Source of the DNA: Candidatus Kapaibacterium sp.
GTDB lineage: Bacteria; Bacteroidota; Ignavibacteria; Kapaibacteriales; Kapaibacteriaceae
Reading direction: 5' to 3'
Length of the DNA: 12,634 nucleotides
Assembly (NCBI GenBank): GCA_030830285.1
Contig: JAURNF010000010.1
Coordinates: forward strand, 1-12,634
A model generated the notes under the pieces. It worked only from the letters and a program-made list of their open reading frames with translations, made no database searches and was not told the origin of the DNA. Position numbers and translations under genes: made by a program. This document shows positions 7,297 to 12,634 of the stretch, in pieces; position 1 is the stretch's first letter; each line of letters starts with the position of its first letter.

Positions 7297-8127
7297 TCAT
7301 TCTTTCAACGCGCCGGCCGTTAGACCTTCGATAATGCGGCGTTGAAACAGAATAAACAATCCCAGAACTGGCAGTGCCGCAATACTTGCACCCGCCATGA
7401 GGTGGCCCCAATCAATTGACTGCTTTCCCAGATAGAATGCCAGTCCTACTGGTAAGGTGCGATGTGCCTCGTCATTCGTGAAGAGGAATGGAAACAGGAA
7501 ACTGTTCCACTGCGAGAGGAACACGTAGATGGCGAGCACCGTCAGCACAGGCCTTGCTAGAGGCAACACAACTTTGAACAGGATGTACCAGTCCCCTGCG
7601 CCATCAATTCGTGCCGCATCCTCAATCTCTGAGGGCATCGCTTCGATGTACTGCTTTACAAGAAACACACCAAATGGCGTAACGAGCCACGGAACAATCA
7701 ACGACCAATACGAATTGATCCAGCCGAACTCCGCGATAAGGCGATACAGCGGGATCATAATCACTTGTTGTGGTACGACCAGCACACCAAGAATTGTAGC
7801 AAGCACTACCCCACGTCCCTTGAATGTACCACGAGCAAGTGCGTACCCTGTCCACAGACAGAACACCACGTTCGCCGCCGTAACTGAACTCGCAACAAGT
7901 AAGGAGTTCCAGAAATACCGTAGAAAGTTATCTGACTGCCATGCATCTGCATAGTTGGCTGTCGTTGAGGGGGCTACTAGTAAGTCTGTTAGTGTTGAGT
8001 ATTGCTCAGGATTCGCACGTAGTGATGTTACGATCATCCACACCATTGGGAACACCATTCCTACTGCAGCTATCACGAGCAAGAGCAGTGATAAGAACCT
8101 CGGTGCGTTTCGTGCGCCACGCATCAT
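7297..8127 (-). CDS. Carbohydrate ABC transporter permease, MalG family (orphan)
   Basis: This is a 276-residue inner-membrane protein of the binding-protein-dependent sugar importer family, length typical for MalG/UgpE-like permeases. About six membrane segments can be drawn, near residues 11-33, 72-96, 108-128, 140-160, 192-214 and 245-263. The EAA loop that docks onto the ATPase is clear at about 167-193, with EDAARIDGAGDW followed by PLARP. The C-terminus RRIIEGLTAGALKE is typical of the family. The start codon (8125-8127) overlaps the nadD stop as ATGA, and AGGA lies 8 bases upstream, so it is probably translationally coupled to nadD. No partner permease (MalF type), solute-binding protein or ATPase is found next to it, which is unusual because these are normally clustered. 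The sugar cannot be inferred. The EAA motif is intact, so I do not call it a pseudogene. Confidence 0.9.
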   Translation of the reverse strand: MMRGARNAPRFLSLLLLVIAAVGMVFPMVWMIVTSLRANPEQYSTLTDLLVAPSTTANYADAWQSDNFLRYFWNSLLVASSVTAANVVFCLWTGYALARGTFKGRGVVLATILGVLVVPQQVIMIPLYRLIAEFGWINSYWSLIVPWLVTPFGVFLVKQYIEAMPSEIEDAARIDGAGDWYILFKVVLPLARPVLTVLAIYVFLSQWNSFLFPFLFTNDEAHRTLPVGLAFYLGKQSIDWGHLMAGASIAALPVLGLFILFQRRIIEGLTAGALKE

Positions 8128-8726
8128 GTGTAGAGTCCTGCCGCAAATATGTAGTCACGAACGGCTTTGACGGTGAGGTAGTTAATGCTGCGTCCAGTCG
8201 CGACGCGCTGACGAATCTCAGTTGATGATATCTCGAGCAATGGAGCAGTAATCCACACTGGAGTGGCTCCATCAATTGTCAACATATCCGTGATTCGCTC
8301 TTCCATCTCCGGTGTGAGAAGGAATGGACGACGAACGATGCAGAGCTGGGCCTCGCGACAGATTGACTCCCACTCTTTCCAACGCACAAACTCAATTGCT
8401 TGATCACTTCCGATCAGAAGAGAAACAGAGGCTTCAGGATACTGTTGCTGAATCGCACGAACGGTATCAATCGTGAAGGATACACCTCCACGGCGAATCT
8501 CGACATCACTCACCTCGAACTTCGGATGCTGCTCCGTAGCAAGCTGTACCATTGCACCGCGATGTTCAGCAGATGCGAGACTTGCATCGTTAATCTTGAA
8601 CGGCGACTGCGCAGCAGGCACGAAGATGCACCGGTCGAGCTCCATCTGATCGCAGAATCGATCGGCGATGATAAGATGGGCGATGTGGATTGGATTGAAT
8701 GACCCGCCGATGATACCGATACGCAT
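8124..8726 (-). CDS. nadD: Nicotinate-nucleotide adenylyltransferase (NadD)
   Basis: NadD transfers AMP from ATP to nicotinate mononucleotide to make deamido-NAD, a required step of NAD synthesis in the cytosol. The nucleotidyltransferase signature GGSFNPIHIAH is at residues 7-17 with both histidines present. IGSDQAIEFVRWKEW follows in the middle of the protein and ISSTEIR lies at 166-172, the family's ATP-phosphate-binding C-terminal motif. The length of 200 residues is normal. The ATG at 8724-8726 gives the usual MRIGIIGG start, with GAGG 11 bases upstream. A GTG at 8733-8735 would add three residues but leaves only 2 bases after GAGG. The gene begins 13 bp after zupT and ends overlapping the permease start. 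Function is secure; the exact start is less so. Confidence 0.95.
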   Translation of the reverse strand: MRIGIIGGSFNPIHIAHLIIADRFCDQMELDRCIFVPAAQSPFKINDASLASAEHRGAMVQLATEQHPKFEVSDVEIRRGGVSFTIDTVRAIQQQYPEASVSLLIGSDQAIEFVRWKEWESICREAQLCIVRRPFLLTPEMEERITDMLTIDGATPVWITAPLLEISSTEIRQRVATGRSINYLTVKAVRDYIFAAGLYT

Positions 8727-8739
8727 GCGATCCACGACC

Positions 8740-9561
8740 TCAAAGGAACAACAAAAGCGATGCTGCCATCACAGCCATACCTGCGACGAGACCATAGACG
8801 CTGAGATGGTGCTCACCATACTCTCGAGAAGCAGGTAGTAATTCATCGAGTGAAATGAACACCATCACACCAGCTACCATACCGAAGAGCACACCCATCA
8901 TGGTTGGACCCATAAACGGCATGAGAAGTAGATATCCAATGATGGCACCAACAGGTTCGGCAAGTCCGGAGAGGAAGGACCAAAGAAACGCCTTCTTACG
9001 GCTGCCGGTCGCGAAATACACCGGCACACTCACGGCAATACCCTCGGGGATATTATGGATTGCGATCGCTATTGCGATGGCTAGACCGAGTCGTGGATCC
9101 TCAATAGCACTCACAAACGTTGCGAGGCCCTCTGGGAAGTTGTGAATACCGATGGCGAGTGCGGTTACCAATCCGATGCGCAGGAGGCGATTACGCTGCT
9201 TGTACTCTTCTCCACGTACTGGATCGTCCAGTACCTCAACACTCATGTTCTCGTGCGGATTCTCGTATGATGGTACCAGACGGTCGATGATGCCGATTAC
9301 GACGATTCCAAGGAAGAACGAGAGCACAGCATACACGCGCCCTTCGACAGAACCGTAGACAGACGAAAGCGCTGTTACCGACTTTGCTAAAATCTCGACG
9401 AATGAGACGTAGATCATCACACCCGCCGAGAAGCCCAGCGCAAGTGCAAGGAACCGTGTGTTTGTTCTCTTGGCAAAAAACGCCATCGCCGAGCCTACGC
9501 CAGTTGCAAGACCTGCAAAGAGCGTCAGTGCAAAAGCATACCCGACGACGTGGATGTCCAT
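8740..9561 (-). CDS. zupT: ZIP-family divalent metal transporter (ZupT-like)
   Basis: This 273-residue integral membrane protein of the ZIP family imports zinc and possibly other divalent metals such as iron or manganese. The two metal-binding helices carry HNFPEG (His140, Asn141, Glu144) and HNIPEG (His169, Asn170, Glu173), and a third conserved acidic site appears as GLAEPVGA (Glu202). About eight membrane segments are visible, with a charged cytoplasmic loop around 97-128 that is not His-rich. The C-terminus is very short and hydrophobic (AASLLLFL). The ATG at 9559-9561 follows the nuoF stop codon with no intervening base (TAAATG), so it is probably translated by re-initiation; no separate ribosome site is obvious. 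Metal specificity is inferred from the E. coli ZupT-like subgroup and could differ. Confidence 0.93.
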   Translation of the reverse strand: MDIHVVGYAFALTLFAGLATGVGSAMAFFAKRTNTRFLALALGFSAGVMIYVSFVEILAKSVTALSSVYGSVEGRVYAVLSFFLGIVVIGIIDRLVPSYENPHENMSVEVLDDPVRGEEYKQRNRLLRIGLVTALAIGIHNFPEGLATFVSAIEDPRLGLAIAIAIAIHNIPEGIAVSVPVYFATGSRKKAFLWSFLSGLAEPVGAIIGYLLLMPFMGPTMMGVLFGMVAGVMVFISLDELLPASREYGEHHLSVYGLVAGMAVMAASLLLFL

Positions 9562-10893
9562 TTAGGAGATCGTTTTTACCAACGTCGACGCCGTAGCACG
9601 ACGTCCATGAACGACATTCAGTGAGACAAATGAGCGCTGTTGGCGGCACCGTGCTTCAAACTCTGATCGGAACTTCTCAATGAAGCCCTTCACAGGCCAT
9701 GCAGCCGCATCACCAAGAGCGCAGATCGTATTACCCTCGATATTCGACGCTACGTTGTAGAGCAAGTCGATATCGGATGTGGTTGCATCACCATGTTCGA
9801 TGCGATGCAATACCTTCTCCATCCATCCACAACCTTCGCGGCATGGCGTACACTGTCCGCACGATTCGTGGTGGTAGAACCGAGCAATGCGAAGCGTTAC
9901 CGCAACGATGTCGGTGTCTTCATCCATCACCATAATGCCGGCAGTTCCGATGTGCGTACCAATCTTCTTAAGCGATTCTTCATCCATACGAATACCGTCG
10001 ATCTCGTCACCACGGAGTGGTGGCATCGACGAGCCGCCAGGAATCACCGCTTTGACACGCTTGCCCCCTGGCACACCACCGCACACGGTGTTGATGATGT
10101 CTGTCAGTAAGGTACCAGTTGGAAGTTCGTACACACCAGGCTTGTTGACGTGTCCACTCACACCGAACAGGATCGTGCCCGAGTGACCTTCAGCGCCGAT
10201 AGCACTGTAGGCAGCAGCTCCCATAGTGAGAATTGGCGGCACAGTGGCAATCGTCTCAACGTTGTTAATCGTTGTTGGCATACCCCACAATCCCTTGTTG
10301 GCAGGGAATGGCGGCTTGTAGCGTGGATACGCGCGATCGCCCTCAAGCGAATTCATGAGCGATGTTTCTTCACCGCAGATGTACGCACCGGCGCCCTTGT
10401 GCACGACGATGTCAATCGTGTAATCACCACCGAACGTTTCCTTCATACGGGAGCCAATAAGCCCCTTAGCATACGCTTCGTCGACGGCATCCTGCATGCA
10501 GTCTACCCACTTGTGGTACTCACCGCGGATGTAGATGAATGCCTTTTCAATTCCCATCGCATAACCAGCGATAAGGATACCCTCGATCAACTGATGCGGA
10601 TTCTGCTCGAAGATCTGCCGGTCCTTAAATGACCCTGGCTCTGATTCATCACCATTGATCGCAAGGTACTTTGGCTTGTCGTTGCCCTTGGGCATGAACG
10701 ACCATTTGAGACCAGTTGGGAAACACGCTCCACCACGACCGCGCAGGCCAGACTTTTTCACCTCATCAATCACCTGATCGGGTGACATGGTGAGAGCCTT
10801 ACGGTATGCCCCGTAGCCACCGTTTGCGAGATACACATCTGCCTTATGGAGATCCTTGATCTGCGGAAGTACAATGTGAGGTGCGGTGTACAT
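9562..10893 (-). CDS. nuoF: NADH-quinone oxidoreductase subunit F (complex I, NADH/FMN-binding)
   Basis: NuoF oxidises NADH, holds FMN and passes electrons through a [4Fe-4S] centre (N3) in the peripheral arm of complex I. The NADH-binding loop reads GRGGACFPTGLKW at residues 52-64, then ESEPGSFKDR (83-92). The FMN-binding segment GAGAYICGEETSLMNSLEG is at 167-185. The cluster ligands are Cys345, Cys348, Cys351 (ESCGQCTPC) and Cys391 (NTICALGD). The length of 443 residues is typical, with about 20 residues after the last conserved helix (SFVSLNVVHG onward) that look lineage-specific. Position 57 is Cys where the usual loop is RGGAGF; the codon TGT is plain in the sequence. No nuoE or other nuo gene is adjacent: a thiolase lies upstream and zupT downstream. 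A -7 box is found 35 bp upstream and AGGA lies 6 bases before the ATG, consistent with independent expression. Confidence 0.95.
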   Translation of the reverse strand: MYTAPHIVLPQIKDLHKADVYLANGGYGAYRKALTMSPDQVIDEVKKSGLRGRGGACFPTGLKWSFMPKGNDKPKYLAINGDESEPGSFKDRQIFEQNPHQLIEGILIAGYAMGIEKAFIYIRGEYHKWVDCMQDAVDEAYAKGLIGSRMKETFGGDYTIDIVVHKGAGAYICGEETSLMNSLEGDRAYPRYKPPFPANKGLWGMPTTINNVETIATVPPILTMGAAAYSAIGAEGHSGTILFGVSGHVNKPGVYELPTGTLLTDIINTVCGGVPGGKRVKAVIPGGSSMPPLRGDEIDGIRMDEESLKKIGTHIGTAGIMVMDEDTDIVAVTLRIARFYHHESCGQCTPCREGCGWMEKVLHRIEHGDATTSDIDLLYNVASNIEGNTICALGDAAAWPVKGFIEKFRSEFEARCRQQRSFVSLNVVHGRRATASTLVKTIS

Positions 10894-10927
10894 GAATGTT
10901 CCTAACCGTTGTGTGGATTGTCCGAAG

Positions 10928-10942
10928 CAAATATAGGAGTTT
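10928..10942 (-). promoter_or_regulatory. Probable promoter core (-7 box) for nuoF
   Basis: On the minus strand the 15 bases AAACTCCTATATTTG end in a perfect TAnnTTTG box (TATATTTG, 10928-10935). The same 15-mer is present in the tRNA promoter at 6677-6691. Transcription from here would give a leader of about 25-30 bases before the nuoF ATG. No TTTG is present 19-21 bases upstream of the box, so the -33 element is weak or absent. It lies in the 71-bp gap between the thiolase and nuoF; no hairpin terminator is seen in that gap, so readthrough from the thiolase is also possible. Confidence 0.55.
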
Positions 10943-10964
10943 CAACGTCTCGGTTTGAGTTGAC

Positions 10965-12182
10965 TTAGACCTTCTCGATCACGATGCCGAGTCCTTGACC
11001 AACACCAATGCACAGCGCTGCTGATCCGTACTGGATGTTACGACGTTGCATTTCACGCGCCAAGTGACCAAGAATACGGCCGCCGCTCATGCCAAGTGGA
11101 TGACCGATGGCAATAGCACCGCCGTTGACATTCACACGGTCCTGATTCAGACCAAGCTCTCGGATACATGCTAGCGCCTGCGCAGCAAATGCCTCGTTGA
11201 TCTCTACTAACCCAAGATCCGACACAGAAATTCCGCTTCGTTTGCAAGCGGTTGTGATCGCACTGACGGGGCCAATGCCCATCACTCGTGGATCAACACC
11301 GACAGCAGCTGACGCATGCACACGTGCCAGCACTCTGCTTTTGAGCTGGGGCTGACGTTCTAACCCTTCTTCGCTCACAAGGAGCATCGCAGAAGCGCCA
11401 TCGTTCAACGCCGATGAATTCCCTGCGGTGACTGTGCCGCCGGCACGGAACGCAGGCTTCAATGTTGCGAGCTGCTCTACAGAGGCGTCAGCGCGTGGCA
11501 TTTCATCACGGTCGATCACGGTTGGATCGCCCTTTCGCTGTGGAATCACGACCGGTACGATCTCGTCAGCAAATACACCAGCCGTCTGTGCTTGCACGGC
11601 ACGTTGGTGCGACTGCACAGCGTAGGCATCCTGATCTTCACGTGAAATCGTCCAGCGCTCAGCGATGTTCTCAGCTGTCTCCCCCATTGCTTCAAGCGGG
11701 AACATCTTCTCCATCGCTGGGTTTGGATATCGCCAGCCCAGAGCTGTATCGTAGACCGTCACGTTACCAAACATCGCGGCACCGGAGACATTCTTCGGCA
11801 TGCTATACGGTGCACGCGTCATGCTCTCGACTCCACCAGCCACAATGATGTCGGCTTCGTTCGAGCGTATCGCACGAGCCCCTTGAATCACGGCCTCAAG
11901 CGATGACGCACAGAGCCGATTCACTGTCACGCCAGGAACACTCTGTGGAAGGCCAGCCAACAGCCCCGCCATACGGGCGATGTTCCGATTGTCTTCTCCA
12001 GCTTGATTTGCACAACCGAGAATGATGTCATCGATGAGAGAGGCATCGAGCTGTGTTCGCGACACGAGCTCACGAAGCAGACCTGCGGCCAGATCATCTG
12101 GACGAATACTGCGAAGCGCGCCACCGTACTTTCCAACTGGTGTGCGAACTGGTTCTACGATGTATACTGGTTTCATGCTCAT
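10965..12182 (-). CDS. Acetyl-CoA C-acyltransferase (thiolase, PaaJ/PcaF-like)
   Basis: This 405-residue cytosolic thiolase cleaves 3-oxoacyl-CoA with CoA to acetyl-CoA and a shortened acyl-CoA, or runs the reverse condensation. All catalytic elements are present: nucleophile Cys91 in VNRLCASSLEAV, N329-EAF, His361 in AIGHPLGMSGGR, and the second acid/base Cys391 in CIGVGQGLG. The segment ILGCANQAGEDNRNIARMAGLLAGLP and the YDTALGWRYPNP loop resemble 3-oxoadipyl-CoA thiolases (PaaJ/PcaF), but close relatives act in fatty-acid beta-oxidation, so no symbol is given. No other paa, pca or fad gene is adjacent. The ATG at 12180-12182 overlaps the valS stop as ATGA, so it is likely coupled to valS translation. 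A second ATG at 12174-12176 is an alternative start two codons in; neither has a strong ribosome site. Confidence 0.93.
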   Translation of the reverse strand: MSMKPVYIVEPVRTPVGKYGGALRSIRPDDLAAGLLRELVSRTQLDASLIDDIILGCANQAGEDNRNIARMAGLLAGLPQSVPGVTVNRLCASSLEAVIQGARAIRSNEADIIVAGGVESMTRAPYSMPKNVSGAAMFGNVTVYDTALGWRYPNPAMEKMFPLEAMGETAENIAERWTISREDQDAYAVQSHQRAVQAQTAGVFADEIVPVVIPQRKGDPTVIDRDEMPRADASVEQLATLKPAFRAGGTVTAGNSSALNDGASAMLLVSEEGLERQPQLKSRVLARVHASAAVGVDPRVMGIGPVSAITTACKRSGISVSDLGLVEINEAFAAQALACIRELGLNQDRVNVNGGAIAIGHPLGMSGGRILGHLAREMQRRNIQYGSAALCIGVGQGLGIVIEKV

Positions 12183-12634
12183 AGCGATGCGAGGTTTCGG
12201 TTGATTTTCTCAAGTGCATCTGTCCAGTCATGAAGCTTCTGACGCTCTGACTGAACAACTTCAGGTTTCGCGTTTTCGACAAATGATGCGTTGGACAGTT
12301 TCTTTTCGACTCCAGCTATTGCACCACGAAGTCGCTCGGCTTCCTTCGTCAGTCGGGTGCGCTCCTTTTCGAGATCAATCTTTCCTTCGACAATCAAGTA
12401 GATCTCAATTCCACGTACAACGTCTGCGACAGAACCTTGTGGTTTGGCAAGGTTGCTACCAACAACGATTTCGGCACAACGACCAAGTGAACGAATAATC
12501 TCGATCTGCTCATTGACAAATGCCACCATTGTTGCCGGAACAGAGAGATGAACGTCGAGCTTCTCCCCTGGAGGAATGACCATCTCTGCACGCTGACGTC
12601 GAATGCCTTCGACAACATTTTGAAGCAACGCGAA
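12179..12634 (-). CDS. valS: Valine--tRNA ligase, C-terminal part (partial)
   Basis: The reading frame runs in from the right window edge (first full codons read F-A-L-L-Q-N-V-V-E-G-I-R-R-Q-R-A-E-M) to a TGA at 12179-12181. The start F..LQ..V.GIR..RAEM..PPG corresponds to the end of the anticodon-binding helical domain of ValS. The final 65 or so residues (KIDLEKERTRLTKEAERL, then VEKKLSNASFVENAKPEVVQSERQKL) are the characteristic C-terminal coiled-coil arm that clamps the tRNA. The enzyme charges tRNA-Val and edits mischarged threonine; the catalytic HIGH and KMSKS domains are outside the window. Its stop overlaps the thiolase start by ATGA. Confidence 0.95.
   Translation of the reverse strand, partial: FALLQNVVEGIRRQRAEMVIPPGEKLDVHLSVPATMVAFVNEQIEIIRSLGRCAEIVVGSNLAKPQGSVADVVRGIEIYLIVEGKIDLEKERTRLTKEAERLRGAIAGVEKKLSNASFVENAKPEVVQSERQKLHDWTDALEKINRNLASL

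Noticed and set aside
7274..7411. N-terminal extension of the small gene into the permease gene
   Set aside because: It would run over a hundred bases inside the permease in another frame, whereas a strong AAGGAG site points to the ATG at 7271-7273.
8143..8150. Possible minus-strand -7 box CATATTTG just before the permease
   Set aside because: One mismatch to TAnnTTTG, no TTTG at the proper distance, and it lies inside the nadD coding sequence.

Overview
The window most likely comes from a chromosome of the Bacteroidota/Chlorobiota superphylum, perhaps an Ignavibacteria- or Kapabacteria-like lineage. Three observations support this. The largest gene encodes a giant secreted protein ending in a type IX secretion (T9SS) type A sorting domain. 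A perfect TTTG-N19-TAnnTTTG promoter, the form described for Bacteroidetes sigma factors, precedes a tRNA pair. Neither tRNA gene encodes its CCA end. The phylum-level call is inference; I cannot name a genus. I saw no mobile elements, CRISPR arrays, rRNA or prophage genes.

Layout. Positions 1-111 (+) are the last 36 codons of an ABC exporter ATPase. Tail to tail with it, after only 14 bp, lies a 6.5 kb gene (126-6611, -) for a 2161-residue exported protein. It has a signal peptide, about a dozen divergent beta-sandwich-like modules of roughly 100 residues with a recurring G-P-F motif, an unusual central region, a probable beta-propeller and a T9SS C-terminal domain. A divergent tRNA-Ala(GGC)/tRNA-Asp(GTC) transcription unit (+) follows, with its own promoter and a rho-independent terminator.

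The rest (6917-12634) is a compact minus-strand gene train. In transcription order it holds valS (3' part), a PaaJ/PcaF-like thiolase, a promoter-bearing gap of 71 bp, nuoF, zupT, nadD, an orphan MalG-type sugar ABC permease and a small uncharacterised protein. Junctions are very tight: ATGA overlaps at valS/thiolase, nadD/permease and permease/ORF edge, and TAA directly abutting ATG at nuoF/zupT. The genes are not one pathway: translation, acyl-CoA thiolysis, complex I, metal uptake, NAD synthesis and sugar import. nuoF and nadD share only a loose NAD(H) theme. Co-transcription therefore looks like genome compaction rather than a dedicated system.

The points most worth a second look are the modular architecture and central region of the giant protein, the orphan permease with its small partner gene, the Gly-to-Cys change in the NuoF nucleotide-binding loop, and an identical 15-bp promoter core in front of the tRNAs and nuoF. 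I do not see a clearly new multi-gene system in this window.
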